NCBI GenBank assembly: GCA_030055515.1 | Contig: JASFYI010000001.1 | Span: forward strand, 728,876 to 792,875 | Reading direction: 5' to 3' | Source: Methanolinea sp. | Lineage (GTDB): Archaea > Halobacteriota > Methanomicrobia > Methanomicrobiales > Methanospirillaceae | Length of the DNA: 64,000 nt | Shown here: positions 34,810-43,511 of the stretch, one piece after another | Layout of the letters: every line of letters begins with the position of its first letter | How positions within the stretch are numbered: position 1 is the first letter of the stretch | Translations under genes and position numbers: made by a program | The notes under the pieces: generated by a model | The model's input: only the letters and a program-made list of their open reading frames with translations | Databases searched by the model: none | What the model was told of the DNA's origin: nothing

Positions 34810-35113
34810 AGGACACCGTTTTGCCCCGGTCCCGCGATCCCGTTCTCGCGCCCTGACTGCACGCCCGCCGGCCCATTGGTGAGGGGGGATTTCCGGTGTC
34901 CAGATCCCCCTTGGGGTATTCCTTCCCTCGGAGCGGGGGAAATTCGATTCCGGAAGATCCCCAAAGGTATTTCTGAAGCAGGCCGAATACGTATAGCCTG
35001 ATCAGGATGCCAAGCTCCCCCCTCCATCCGATCCGCCGGACGGCTGCCGCGGCCGCGGTCGCGCTTTCATTGCCAAATGAAGATCCTCGCGCCGGTTCAG
35101 GGCGCTCCCCGCC
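34810..35113. other. Intergenic region before cbiZ
   Basis: About 300 bases without a gene. Contains an AT-richer patch GAATACGTATAGCC near 34987-35000 that may be a promoter element. A cobalamin riboswitch was looked for because of cbiZ but no B12-box-like conserved core was recognised. Confidence 0.5.
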
Positions 35114-35983
35114 ATGAGGTACTACATCCGTTCCGGCACCCTCTTCCTCCGCGGGCACTTCCGCGCCGCGGGGACGGGCATTCCCGGCGGACTCTCGAAT
35201 GTTTCGACCATCGTCGTGCACGGGCCGCCACGGGAGGGGGAGTGTGGTGACCTTCCCCGCGTCCTCGAGGGGGTCGTGAGGAGGGAGGGGCTCCCCCCCG
35301 CGTTCTTCGGGGTCTTCTCAGGGGAGCCTGTCTCCCGCTCCTGCATCCTCCACTACGACTCTCTCGCGGCCTTCGTGTTCCCCGGGCCGGGGACCGCGCC
35401 GGGCGGGGGTCTCACCCTCGTGATCTACTCGTCGGAGGGGCTGAGCGACGCTGCGCTCCTCTCCGCGCTGGTGACCGCGGCAGCGGCGCACGCGGCCGAG
35501 CGGTACCAGGCGGGGTGCCCCGGGGATCTCCCGCGCGACACCATCGTCGTCGCCTGCGAGGGTGACGTCGTCCATGCCGATGCCTCCCCCGCCTCCGTGC
35601 TCGGCTCGCGGATCGCAGAGGCGGTCCGCTTCGGGGCGAGGACCCTGCGGGAGGGGGGAGTGCGCGGGGGAAAGGAGAGACCGCGCTTCTTCATCTACAG
35701 CAGGTACCAGGGGGACCACTGGGCGGAGTGGGTGCCCGAGGAGTGCCCGTACTACCCCTGCCATTTCCCCGGGCAGAGGTGCGACTTCTGCTACTGCCCG
35801 TTCTATCCCTGCGGGGACGAGACCCTCGGGCAGTGGGTGACGAGCGGGACGAAGAACGGCCCCGTCTGGAGCTGCAGTGACTGTACCCTCCTCCACGAGC
35901 CCGCGATCGCCGACTACCTGATCGCGCACCCCGAGGCTTCGCTCCGGGAGCTGAAGGCAAAGAAAACGAGGGAAAGGATCTGA
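35114..35983 (+). CDS. cbiZ: Adenosylcobinamide amidohydrolase (CbiZ) fused to a Cys-rich small domain
   Basis: 289 residues. The N-terminal two thirds match CbiZ: RAAGTGIPGGLSNVSTIVVH, ALVTAAAAHAAERYQAG and DTIVVACEGDVV, then ASVLGSRIAEAVRFGA. CbiZ cleaves adenosylcobinamide to adenosylcobyric acid for corrinoid salvage. The C-terminal part, ECPYYPCHFPGQRCDFCYC, CGDETLG and CSDCTLLHEPAIADYLI, is the Cys-rich small domain (PF04071) usually found alone or fused in methanogens; it likely binds metal. Methanogens need B12 for methyl transfer, so salvage fits. Confidence 0.82.
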   Translation: MRYYIRSGTLFLRGHFRAAGTGIPGGLSNVSTIVVHGPPREGECGDLPRVLEGVVRREGLPPAFFGVFSGEPVSRSCILHYDSLAAFVFPGPGTAPGGGLTLVIYSSEGLSDAALLSALVTAAAAHAAERYQAGCPGDLPRDTIVVACEGDVVHADASPASVLGSRIAEAVRFGARTLREGGVRGGKERPRFFIYSRYQGDHWAEWVPEECPYYPCHFPGQRCDFCYCPFYPCGDETLGQWVTSGTKNGPVWSCSDCTLLHEPAIADYLIAHPEASLRELKAKKTRERI

Positions 35984-35984
35984 C

Positions 35985-36179
35985 CTACTCTTTCCCGACA
36001 CCGAGCGCCGAGAGGAGCTCGTCGAGGGGGATCCCGTGGGCCATCGCGGCCTCCCTGATCGTCTCTCCCCTCGCGATCGCGCACCCGACGCACCCCATCC
36101 CGAACTTGAACAGGATCTCTGCGGATTCCGGTTTCGCCTTCAAAAGGTCGTAGATCGTGCTGTCTGCGGTGATTCCCAT
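35985..36179 (-). CDS. DUF1858-type small redox domain protein
   Basis: 64 residues from ATG 36179 (MGITADSTIYDLLKAKPES). FGMGCVGCAIARGETI has the CxxC of hybrid-cluster-protein-associated disulfide domains. The start is chosen because a TATA box at 36204-36213 puts the transcription start at about the ATG (leaderless); an ATG at 36200 would lie upstream of that. Likely a small redox partner; target unknown. Confidence 0.85.
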   Translation of the reverse strand: MGITADSTIYDLLKAKPESAEILFKFGMGCVGCAIARGETIREAAMAHGIPLDELLSALGVGKE

Positions 36180-36203
36180 GCAGTGTATATTGTGGGGCAC
36201 TGG

Positions 36204-36213
36204 CTATTAAATA
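36204..36213 (-). promoter_or_regulatory. TATA box of the DUF1858 gene
   Basis: Minus strand TATTTAATAG, about 29 bases before ATG 36179, consistent with a leaderless transcript. Confidence 0.5.
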
Positions 36214-36298
36214 TGCAACACCTGCACGTCCAGTTTCACCACCCGCCCGCATGGTTTAAATTGCCTCCGCCGCCCACCGATCACCCGGAGATGTACGA

Positions 36299-37522
36299 AT
36301 GAATTTTTCGCAGGCCGTCGAGAGAATCTCCCAGAAAGTGGTATCCCGCGGGCACGCCGTGGAGAGAGCCGCGATAGAGTCGAGGCTCCGCCGCCTCGTG
36401 GAGGAATTCAGTGTCCCGCTCGACGAGGCGGAGAGGACTGTCACGAACGAGCTCGCACGTGAATTCTCGATCCCGGGCCTCCTGCCCGGCGGGCCGGGCG
36501 AGCCGCGGACACTCGATGCCCTCGCGCCGGGCGAGTGGGTCACCGTCGAGTGCAAGGTCGTGGCCCTCACGGCCCCGCCATCCCCCTCGGTCGCGCAGGC
36601 GGGGATCGTCGCGGACCAGACAGCGGCCGTCCGATTCGTCGCCTGGTCGCGGGCAAACGCTCCCCCCTTGAGGGAAGGGGCGTGGTACAGGATCGAGTCC
36701 GCGGTCGTGGACCAGTACAGGGGAGCCCCCAACCTCACGATCACCACCGGGACGACCGTCACCGAGATCCCGGAAAAAGGGATCATCAAGCCTGTCCTGA
36801 CCCCCATCGCGTCCATCCGCCCCGGCGTCGTTTCTGTCCGCGGGAAGATGATCCAGGAGTGGGAGACGACGCACGAGCGGATCCTCCAGTCCGGCATCCT
36901 CGCGGACGAGACAGGCTCTGTCCGGTTCGTCACGTGGAAGGAGGAGGGGCGGGAGAGGCTCTCGCCCGGCGTCGTCTACACGATATTCTACGCGGTCGCC
37001 GACGAGTTCGGTGGCAGGCTCTCCCTCACCCTGAACACCGCGACCGTTGTACCCGAGGAGGGTGACATCGAGGTGAGCGTGGGGGACACCTCCTTCGAGG
37101 GCGCGCTCGTCCACATCGCGCAGGGCTCGGGGCTCATCAGGAGGTGCCCCGTGGAAGGGTGCAGCCGGGTCCTCTCCCCCACGAACTACTGCCCTGTCCA
37201 CGAGATCCAGCAGAACTTCCAGTACGACCTCAGGATTAAGGGGTGGCTCGACAACGGCGAGGAGACGAAGGAGATCCTCATCCCGCGGGCCGCGACCGAG
37301 GCCCTCGTGGGGATGACGCTTGACCAGGCGCGGGAGATCGCCGAGAACACCCCGCTCGGGATGACCGAGATCTTCCTGCGGTTCCGCGACGCCCTCCTCG
37401 GCCGCTACTTCTCCTGCAGGGGGCGCGATATCGACGGGCGCCTCCTCGTCTCCTCCTGCACGCCGGTCCGGTACCGGCCGGAACGGCTGGCCGACCTCCT
37501 CAACAGGGCGGGGGGTTCCTGA
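36299..37522 (+). CDS. rpa: Replication protein A-like single-stranded DNA-binding protein
   Basis: 407 residues with at least two to three OB folds: residues 75-160 (EWVTVECKVVALTAPPSPSV, GIVADQTAAVRFVAW), 170-260 (GVVSVRGKMIQEWETTHERI, GILADETGSVRFVTW), and a C-terminal one preceded by a zinc motif CPVEGCSRVLSPTNYCPVH. The matched LADxTGxVRFVxW strands are typical of archaeal RPA. Binds ssDNA in replication and repair. A TATA-like GGTTTAAATT lies 40 bases upstream. The stop overlaps the next start by one base, pairing it with an RPA-associated protein. Confidence 0.9.
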   Translation: MNFSQAVERISQKVVSRGHAVERAAIESRLRRLVEEFSVPLDEAERTVTNELAREFSIPGLLPGGPGEPRTLDALAPGEWVTVECKVVALTAPPSPSVAQAGIVADQTAAVRFVAWSRANAPPLREGAWYRIESAVVDQYRGAPNLTITTGTTVTEIPEKGIIKPVLTPIASIRPGVVSVRGKMIQEWETTHERILQSGILADETGSVRFVTWKEEGRERLSPGVVYTIFYAVADEFGGRLSLTLNTATVVPEEGDIEVSVGDTSFEGALVHIAQGSGLIRRCPVEGCSRVLSPTNYCPVHEIQQNFQYDLRIKGWLDNGEETKEILIPRAATEALVGMTLDQAREIAENTPLGMTEIFLRFRDALLGRYFSCRGRDIDGRLLVSSCTPVRYRPERLADLLNRAGGS

Positions 37523-38118
37523 TGGCCCACGGGGCCGCCCCGCAATTTCCCCCGCGCAGGGAGGGGGGATTCGAGAGGGAGCCTGCCCGCAGGGTCTTTG
37601 CCGCGGAGTTGCGGGAGAGCAGGGTCCACTTCAAGGACGGGCAGGACGAGAAGAGCCCGGGATTCGTCCTCCTCCCGACAGGCGCGCGGTGCAACCGCGT
37701 CTTCATCGTCGGGACACTCACCGAGAAGAAGAAGCAGGGGGACCAGAACCTCTTCTACAGGGCGAGGGTCGTCGATCCCACGGGGACGTTCTTCGTGATG
37801 GCCGGGAGCTTCCAGCCGGAAGCCATGCAGCAGATGGCGCGCGTCGAGGTCCCCTCCTTCGTCGCCGTCGTCGGGAAACCCACGGTGTACCAGCCCCCCG
37901 ACGGCGCTGCCCTCGTCTCGGTGAGGTGCGAGTCGATCACGCCGGTCGACAAGGAGACCCGGGACCAGTGGGTGCTCGACTGCGCCGCGGCGACGCTCGA
38001 CCGGATCGAGAGGGGAGCCTCGACCGCGGACGGGGAGAGGGCGCGGAAGGAGTACGGGATGGACCCTGCCATCTTCAGGAGGATGGTGTACGATGCCCTC
38101 GCCCAGCTCCGGCTCTGA
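37522..38118 (+). CDS. RPA-associated OB-fold protein (COG3390 type)
   Basis: 198 residues. An OB-fold core around RVFIVGTLTEKKKQGDQNLF with RARVVDPTGTFFVMAGSFQ and VPSFVAVVGKPTVY. Proteins of this type are encoded next to rpa in many euryarchaea and work with RPA (shown genetically in haloarchaea). The overlap TGATG with rpa indicates coupled translation. The helical C-terminus (KEYGMDPAIFRRMVYDALAQ) may contact RPA. Confidence 0.86.
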   Translation: MAHGAAPQFPPRREGGFEREPARRVFAAELRESRVHFKDGQDEKSPGFVLLPTGARCNRVFIVGTLTEKKKQGDQNLFYRARVVDPTGTFFVMAGSFQPEAMQQMARVEVPSFVAVVGKPTVYQPPDGAALVSVRCESITPVDKETRDQWVLDCAAATLDRIERGASTADGERARKEYGMDPAIFRRMVYDALAQLRL

Positions 38119-38130
38119 TCCCCGCGGCAA

Positions 38131-38140
38131 TGTTTATTAT
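38131..38140 (+). promoter_or_regulatory. TATA element of the 53-residue gene
   Basis: TGTTTATTAT in GC-rich surroundings, about 45 bases before ATG 38179, leaving an 18-20 base leader that contains the ribosome binding site GGTGATC (38167-38173). Confidence 0.55.
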
Positions 38141-38178
38141 CCCCCTTCCACGGATACGATTCACTTGGTGATCGTGGG

Positions 38179-38340
38179 ATGAAAGACGAGGAACTCCAGG
38201 AGCTGATCAAGAACATCGACTTGAAGACCCTGAAGGAAGCCGCCAAGAACGCGGGGATCAAGCCAGGCCGCTGCCCGACGAAGATCTCGATCGCGAAGAT
38301 GCTCCCCGAGGAGACCCTCCGGAAGCTCGCGGGCAAGTGA
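38179..38340 (+). CDS. Small conserved-looking acidic/basic helical protein, 53 residues
   Basis: ATG 38179 reads [20 protein letters not shown], continues with [20 protein letters not shown] and ends [13 protein letters not shown]. It has its own TATA box and a perfect match to the anti-Shine-Dalgarno (GGTGATC) five bases before the ATG, so it is very probably expressed, and strongly. Two or three short helices with a central [17 protein letters not shown], which resembles the helix-extended-helix of SAP/Rho-N-type nucleic-acid-binding motifs; that likeness is only by eye. No function assigned. Confidence 0.75.
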   Translation: MKDEELQELIKNIDLKTLKEAAKNAGIKPGRCPTKISIAKMLPEETLRKLAGK

Positions 38341-38480
38341 GGCTCACGCGCGGGATCCCGGCCCGAGGGGGCTTGTGGGTGACCGGGATGGGTACCGGCC
38401 CCCTATGTCTCCCGAAAGACCCCTTTCTCCCGTTCTCTCCCCGCCCGCTTCCTCCCGCGCGGAGCCGGGGAAAAGAAGAT
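38341..38480. other. Short convergent intergenic region
   Basis: 140 bases between convergent genes. AAGATTTAAGAG near 38475 lies close to the ribB stop; nothing gene-like seen. Confidence 0.4.
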
Positions 38481-39179
38481 TTAAGAGTGTCCCGTGCGCC
38501 CCTTCGCGCGGGTGTACGCGTCCCACGCCTCGAGGACTTCCCTCCCCTCCACGAACACGAGCCCGTTTCTCCTCGCGTACTCCCTCGCGGGCTCCTTGCC
38601 GAGCGCGAGCCCCGTCGCGTCGTCGAGCATCTCGCAGATGGTGACCGCGGGCGGGATCCCTGCCATCACGGCGAGCGCGATCGAGAGTTCCGTCTGCCCG
38701 CGCCGCCGCGAGAGGAGCCCGTCTGCCGCCCGCAGGATCGCGACGTGCCCGGGGGACCGAAAGTCAGCGAAGAAATCGGCGCCCCCGCCGTTGAGGGACT
38801 TCTTCACGTGGTACGCGATCGCGTTGATCGTGAGCGCGCGGTCCCTGTCGGTGATCCCCGTGTACGTGTCCCTGTGGTTGACCCAGAGCGAGAAGGAGGA
38901 CCGGTTCTCCCGGTCGTACGGCACCTCGCCGTTGAGGCGCGCGAGGTGCGGGTCGCGCGAGAGGAGGTCTGACGCGAAGGGGAGGCCCATCGCGCGGGCC
39001 GCGTCCGGGTGGACCGCGGTGCAAATGAGGCCGCCGCCGTCCCTCCGCATCCGGGCGACGTGCGCGGGCCCGACCGCGTCGGCCCGAATCGCGAAGTCCG
39101 TCTCCCCTTCCCTCTCGTCGAAATCATAGAGCAGGATGAACTGCCCCTCCCGGAGCGCCCTCAGCGCGTCTCGGATCAC
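38481..39179 (-). CDS. ribB: 3,4-dihydroxy-2-butanone-4-phosphate synthase
   Basis: 232 residues from a GTG at 39179 whose GTGA overlaps the ribK stop. The acidic loop FILLYDFDEREGETDF is the metal-binding motif; HVAILRAADGLLSRRRGQTE with LSIALAVMAG, and TICEMLDD are family signatures. Makes the four-carbon precursor of riboflavin from ribulose-5-phosphate. Operon with ribK, and ribL lies elsewhere in the window. Confidence 0.94.
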   Translation of the reverse strand: MIRDALRALREGQFILLYDFDEREGETDFAIRADAVGPAHVARMRRDGGGLICTAVHPDAARAMGLPFASDLLSRDPHLARLNGEVPYDRENRSSFSLWVNHRDTYTGITDRDRALTINAIAYHVKKSLNGGGADFFADFRSPGHVAILRAADGLLSRRRGQTELSIALAVMAGIPPAVTICEMLDDATGLALGKEPAREYARRNGLVFVEGREVLEAWDAYTRAKGRTGHS

Positions 39180-39844
39180 TTCTCCACCTCCACTTCGATC
39201 TCGTCCCCGTCCTCTATGCCGAGTGCCTCGCGGAGACCTACCGCCGCCACGATCTCGAGGATGTCGGCCGGGTAGTGGGTCCTCCCCGGGACGACGATCG
39301 CGCAGTCCGTTCCCCTCACCCTGCAGGGGAGGCAGCGTGCAGGCCCAAAGGTCCTCTCGTCCGCGACGAACCCCTCGATGAGGATCCACTCGAGGGCGTC
39401 GAGCTTCTTGCGCACCGGGAGGGACCGCGGGTCGAGCCTCACGTTCAGGGTGCCCGGGTAGGGGACGAACCCGAGATGGCGGCGGAACTGCACCCTGTAC
39501 GGCTCGAGGCTCATGTAGTACCTCCCCTCGCCGAGGCCCGTGATCACCCTGCCCCTGAGCGTGTACCCCCCGTGGTCCCCGCCGAATATCCTGCAGTACT
39601 CCTCGTACTCCCTCCTGAGGACTTCCTCTCCCGCCGGCGTGACCACGACGTCCTGTCCCTCGGGGGTGAGCGTCCTCTCGACGAGCTTCTGCCTCTCGAG
39701 CGACTGGAGCCGGCGCGACGCCGTCTGGGGACTGATCCCGAGGGCTGCACCGAGGGACTGGGACGAGACGCGCACCGGTCCCCTGCAGCCGCCCATGCGC
39801 GCGATGGCCTTGAGGCACTGGAGGTCCTCGGGGAGGATCATCAT
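39176..39844 (-). CDS. ribK: CTP-dependent riboflavin kinase with N-terminal winged helix
   Basis: 222 residues from ATG 39844 (MMILPEDLQCLKAIARMGG); an ATG at 39862 is closer to the TATA-like element and would lie upstream of the predicted start of transcription. N-terminal HTH: VSSQSLGAALGISPQTASRR. C-terminal kinase: GRVITGLGEGRYYMSLEPY, PYPGTLNVRLD, and GRTHYPADILEIVAAVGLRE as in archaeal RibK (MJ0056 type) which uses CTP instead of ATP. The fused HTH could make it autoregulatory, controlling itself and ribB. Confidence 0.93.
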   Translation of the reverse strand: MMILPEDLQCLKAIARMGGCRGPVRVSSQSLGAALGISPQTASRRLQSLERQKLVERTLTPEGQDVVVTPAGEEVLRREYEEYCRIFGGDHGGYTLRGRVITGLGEGRYYMSLEPYRVQFRRHLGFVPYPGTLNVRLDPRSLPVRKKLDALEWILIEGFVADERTFGPARCLPCRVRGTDCAIVVPGRTHYPADILEIVAAVGLREALGIEDGDEIEVEVEK

Positions 39845-39928
39845 ATCAGGATTGAGATGCATACTATTTATGGATATCCGGCCGCCGCGGCACGCAGCAG
39901 ATTTCGTGAAATGTCGAATGTCTATTCG

Positions 39929-39940
39929 TTAATTATAATA
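39929..39940 (+). promoter_or_regulatory. TATA box of the HMG-CoA synthase operon regulator
   Basis: TTAATTATAATA about 29 bases before ATG 39964, giving a nearly leaderless transcript. A second AT-rich element, AAATAGT on the minus strand at 39862-39868, serves ribK. Confidence 0.5.
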
Positions 39941-39963
39941 CCCTCCGGTTCGCATAATGAGCC

Positions 39964-40674
39964 ATGAAATCTGACCTGCGGAATCGCCTCGCCGAGAAGA
40001 TGGCGGGCGAGATCACGCTCTCGGACTCGCCGGGGAAGGCCCTGAAGAAGTGGCGGATGAGCTTCAACATCCCCCAGGCGGTCCTCTCCGAGCACCTCGA
40101 CGTCTCCCCCTCCGTGATAAGCGACTACGAGAGCGGGAGGCGCAAGAGCCCGGGGACAGCGGTCGTCGGGAAGATCGTGGACACGATCCTCGCGATCGAC
40201 GAGGCGAACGGCGGGAAGTACATCCGGAAGTTCGCAAAGATCCTCTACTCCGACGTGGATGACGACGTCATCTACGACATCCACGACTACCCTTCCCCCG
40301 TTCCCCTCACGCGATTCGCAGAGCTGATAGGGTGCCAGCCTGTCTGCGGGTCGCTCTCCCAGTCGATCTACGGGTACACGGTGATCAACAGCATCAACGC
40401 GATCACGCAGCTCTCCTCGAACGAGTTCAACAGGATCTATGGGTGGAGCACGGAGAGGGCACTCATCTTCACCGATGTGACGTCGGGCAAGTCGCCCATG
40501 GTCGCGATCCGTGTGACGCCATTCAAGCCCCGGGCGGTCGTCCTCCAGGGGATAGAACCCGCACTCGTCCACCCGCTCGTCCCGAAGATGGCGGAGAAAG
40601 ACAGGATCACGGTCCTCTGCACGACGATGGACGCCGAGCAGATCGTGCAGAGGCTGCGGGAGGAACAATGGTAG
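39964..40674 (+). CDS. XRE-family transcriptional regulator upstream of HMG-CoA synthase
   Basis: 236 residues. [20 protein letters not shown] with [17 protein letters not shown] is an XRE helix-turn-helix. The rest (residues 85-236), with [24 protein letters not shown] and [20 protein letters not shown] segments, is a conserved archaeal effector domain. It overlaps the HMG-CoA synthase start by 7 bases, so it is the first gene of the mevalonate-entry operon and the likely regulator of isoprenoid (lipid) synthesis; ligand unknown. Confidence 0.87.
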   Translation: MKSDLRNRLAEKMAGEITLSDSPGKALKKWRMSFNIPQAVLSEHLDVSPSVISDYESGRRKSPGTAVVGKIVDTILAIDEANGGKYIRKFAKILYSDVDDDVIYDIHDYPSPVPLTRFAELIGCQPVCGSLSQSIYGYTVINSINAITQLSSNEFNRIYGWSTERALIFTDVTSGKSPMVAIRVTPFKPRAVVLQGIEPALVHPLVPKMAEKDRITVLCTTMDAEQIVQRLREEQW

Positions 40675-41720
40675 GGATCGTCACGTACGGGGTGTACATC
40701 CCGCGTTTCCGGATAAAGGTCGAGGAGATCGCCCGCGTGTGGGGGGCGAATGCTGAGGAGATCAAGGGGGGCCTCGGGGTCCACGCGAAGTCTGTCCCCG
40801 ACCTCGACGAGGACACCGCCACCATCGCGGTCGAGGCCGCGCGCAACGCCCTCCGGAGGAGGGACATCGACCCGGCTGACATAGGCGCGGTGTACGTGGG
40901 CAGCGAGTCGCACCCCTACGCCGTCAAGCCCACGGCCTGCACCGTCGGGGAGGCGATCGGCGCGACGCCCGTCATGACCGCGGCGGACTACGAGTTTGCC
41001 TGCAAGGCGGGGACCGCCGCGATCCAGACGTGCATGGGCCTCGTCGCGAGCGGGATGATAAAATACGGGTTCGCGATCGGCGCGGACGTCGCGCAGGGCG
41101 CACCGAGCGACGCCCTCGAGTACACCGCCGCGGCGGGGGGTGCCGCGTTCCTGATTGGGGCCGGCGACCCGGTCGCAGTCATCCACGAGACGTGCTCCTT
41201 CACCACCGACACGCCCGATTTCTGGCGGAGGGAGGGGCAGGACTACCCGCGGCACGGCGGGAGGTTCACGGGGGAACCCGGGTACTTCCGGCACATCGAG
41301 GGTGCGAGCAGGCTCCTCATGGAGAAGACGGGCAAGGGACCGGGGGACTACACGTACGCGGTCTTCCACCAGCCGAACGCGAAGTTCCCCCAGAGGATCG
41401 CAAAGACGCTCGGATTCTCGCAGGACCAGATCCGGCCCGGCCTCGTCGTCCCCGAACTCGGCAACACCTACAGCGGGTCATCGATGATCGGGCTTGCCGC
41501 GACCCTCGACGAGGCGAGGCCCGGCGACACCATATTCGTCGCGTCGTTCGGGTCTGGCGCGGGCAGCGACGCGTTCGACATCGAGGTGACCGACGCGATA
41601 GAGTCGGACGCCTTCAGGAGGGGGGCGGCGCCATCGGTCCGCGCGCTCCTCGCAAACCCCGTGTACCTCGACTACGCGCTGTACGCGCGGCACAAGGGAA
41701 AGATCGTGATGCAGAAATGA
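40668..41720 (+). CDS. Hydroxymethylglutaryl-CoA synthase (archaeal type)
   Basis: 350 residues from ATG 40668. Thiolase-fold enzyme with the catalytic Cys112 in [13 protein letters not shown], His in [16 protein letters not shown], and [20 protein letters not shown]. Condenses acetyl-CoA with acetoacetyl-CoA to HMG-CoA, the precursor of archaeal lipids. Overlaps thiolase by ATGA. In methanogens it forms a channelling complex with thiolase and a DUF35 protein, all three of which are present here in order. Confidence 0.94.
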   Translation: MVGIVTYGVYIPRFRIKVEEIARVWGANAEEIKGGLGVHAKSVPDLDEDTATIAVEAARNALRRRDIDPADIGAVYVGSESHPYAVKPTACTVGEAIGATPVMTAADYEFACKAGTAAIQTCMGLVASGMIKYGFAIGADVAQGAPSDALEYTAAAGGAAFLIGAGDPVAVIHETCSFTTDTPDFWRREGQDYPRHGGRFTGEPGYFRHIEGASRLLMEKTGKGPGDYTYAVFHQPNAKFPQRIAKTLGFSQDQIRPGLVVPELGNTYSGSSMIGLAATLDEARPGDTIFVASFGSGAGSDAFDIEVTDAIESDAFRRGAAPSVRALLANPVYLDYALYARHKGKIVMQK

Positions 41721-42880
41721 GGGAGGTTGCAGTCATCGGGATAGGGTGCACGCCCTTCGGCGAGAAGTGGGGGTCGTCGTTCCGGGACCTCTTCGTGCAG
41801 GCAGGCACCCTCGCGCTCGAGGACGCGGGGATCTCCGGCGAGGAGATCGGCGCGATGTACGTCGGGAACATGAGCGCGGGCAGGTTCATCGAGCAGGAGC
41901 ACATCGGGGCGCTTATCGCGGACTATTCCGGACTCGCGACGGCCCACATCCCCTCCACGAGGGTCGAGGCGGCGTGCGCCTCCGGCGGGCTCGCGTTCCG
42001 CCAGGCAGTCATCGCGGTCGCGTCGGGGATCGAGGACATCGTCGTCGCGGCGGGTGTGGAGAAGATGACGGACGTCGGGACGGGGGCGAGCGTGGATGCA
42101 CTCGCGGGGGCCGCCGACAGGGAGTGGGAGGGATTCGTGGGAGCGACGTTCCCCGGCCTCTACGCGATGATCGCACACGACTACATGCACAAGTACCCCC
42201 TCACGAGGGAAGAGCTCGCGATGGTCGCCGTGAAGAACCACTACAACGGGGCGAGGAACCCGATCGCGCAGTTCTCGCAGGAGATCACGGTCGAGACGGT
42301 CCTCTCCTCCCCGCTCGTCGCGGACCCGCTCCGCCTCTTTGACTGCTCGCCGATCACGGACGGGGCCGCGGCGGTCGTGCTCGCACCGCTCGATCGCGCG
42401 CGGGAGTACACCGATACCCCCGTCCGCGTCCTCGCGAGTGCCCAGGCGAGCGACACGATCTCGCTCCACGACCGGCGCGACCTCAGCACGCTCGACGCGA
42501 CGGTCGTCGCGGGGAAGAGAGCGTTCCAGATGGCGGGACTCACGCCTGCCGACATCGACCTCGTCGAGGTCCACGACTGCTTCACCATCGCGGAGATCCT
42601 CGCCATCGAGGATCTCGGGTTCTGCAGGAAGGGAGAGGCCGGGAGGCTCACGCGGGAGGGGATGACCGCGCTTGACGGAGACCTGCCGGTGAACACGTCC
42701 GGAGGTCTGAAAGCGTGCGGCCACCCCGTCGGTGCGACGGGCATCAAGCAGGTCTGGGAGGTCGTCCAGCAGCTCCGCGGCGAGGCCGGGAAGCGCCAGG
42801 TGGACGGGGCCGAGGTCGGGATGACGCACAACGTCGGGGGGACGGGCGCGACGGTCGCCGTCCACATCCTGGGGGTGTGA
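41717..42880 (+). CDS. Acetyl-CoA C-acetyltransferase (thiolase)
   Basis: 387 residues. The acyl-binding Cys87 lies in [36 protein letters not shown] and [20 protein letters not shown] carry the His and second Cys. Makes acetoacetyl-CoA for HMG-CoA synthase. Starts within the stop of the HMG-CoA synthase gene and is followed after 3 bases by the DUF35 protein. Confidence 0.94.
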   Translation: MREVAVIGIGCTPFGEKWGSSFRDLFVQAGTLALEDAGISGEEIGAMYVGNMSAGRFIEQEHIGALIADYSGLATAHIPSTRVEAACASGGLAFRQAVIAVASGIEDIVVAAGVEKMTDVGTGASVDALAGAADREWEGFVGATFPGLYAMIAHDYMHKYPLTREELAMVAVKNHYNGARNPIAQFSQEITVETVLSSPLVADPLRLFDCSPITDGAAAVVLAPLDRAREYTDTPVRVLASAQASDTISLHDRRDLSTLDATVVAGKRAFQMAGLTPADIDLVEVHDCFTIAEILAIEDLGFCRKGEAGRLTREGMTALDGDLPVNTSGGLKACGHPVGATGIKQVWEVVQQLRGEAGKRQVDGAEVGMTHNVGGTGATVAVHILGV

Positions 42881-42883
42881 GGA

Positions 42884-43282
42884 GTGTCGTCGGTCGCACG
42901 GTTCTGGAGGAAGATCCCGCAGAGGTACAACCTCGTGGGGACACGGTGCGAGAACTGCGGGCGTTACTACTACCCGCCGCGGACGCTCTGCCCCCAGTGC
43001 CGGAGGGCGGGCAGGATCCGCGAGCACAGGTTCTCGGGGAAGGGGACGGTCGTCACCTACACGGTGATCCGCACGGCGAGCGAGCAGTTCGAGCAGATGA
43101 CGCCGTACGTGCTCGCGATCGTCCAGCTCGACGAGGGGCCGCGCCTGACGGCGCAGCTCGTCTGCAGGCCCGAGGAGGCGCGGATCGGGATGCGTGTCCG
43201 GCCCGTCTTCCGCAGGATATCCGCAGACGGGGAGTCGGGCGCCATCCACTACGGGACGAAATTCGCGCCGGACACCGAGTGA
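42884..43282 (+). CDS. DUF35 zinc-ribbon/OB-fold scaffold of the thiolase-HMGS complex
   Basis: 132 residues from a GTG at 42884. N-terminal rubredoxin-like zinc ribbon CENCGRYYYPPRTLCPQC, then an OB fold with GKGTVVTYTVIRTASEQFEQ and GMRVRPVFRR. In Methanothermococcus the homologous protein bridges thiolase and HMG-CoA synthase and lets acetoacetyl-CoA pass between them. Confidence 0.92.
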   Translation: MSSVARFWRKIPQRYNLVGTRCENCGRYYYPPRTLCPQCRRAGRIREHRFSGKGTVVTYTVIRTASEQFEQMTPYVLAIVQLDEGPRLTAQLVCRPEEARIGMRVRPVFRRISADGESGAIHYGTKFAPDTE

Positions 43283-43479
43283 CGGGGAGAGGGAGTGCGC
43301 GGGAGACCCTTCTCCTCTCCTCTCACTTGTGGTAAATCCCCCACGGACTCGTGGGAGAGGGGGGAAAGGGCAGATGACCCCTGTTCCGGGCTACTTCTCC
43401 CACGCGCTCATTCCCCCGTAACCATGCATGCCAGTGGCCCTCCCTTCTATCTCCCGTCTTCCAGGCACAGGGGGGAATT

Positions 43480-43490
43480 TCTTTATATTC
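43480..43490 (+). promoter_or_regulatory. TATA box of the secreted TPR gene
   Basis: TCTTTATATTC centred about 26 bases before ATG 43512, consistent with a leaderless transcript. Confidence 0.55.
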
Positions 43491-43511
43491 TCCCCATTCT
43501 ACATCCCTCTG

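Noticed and set aside
34810..35113. Cobalamin riboswitch before cbiZ
   Set aside because: No B12-box-like core was recognised, and such riboswitches are rare in archaea.
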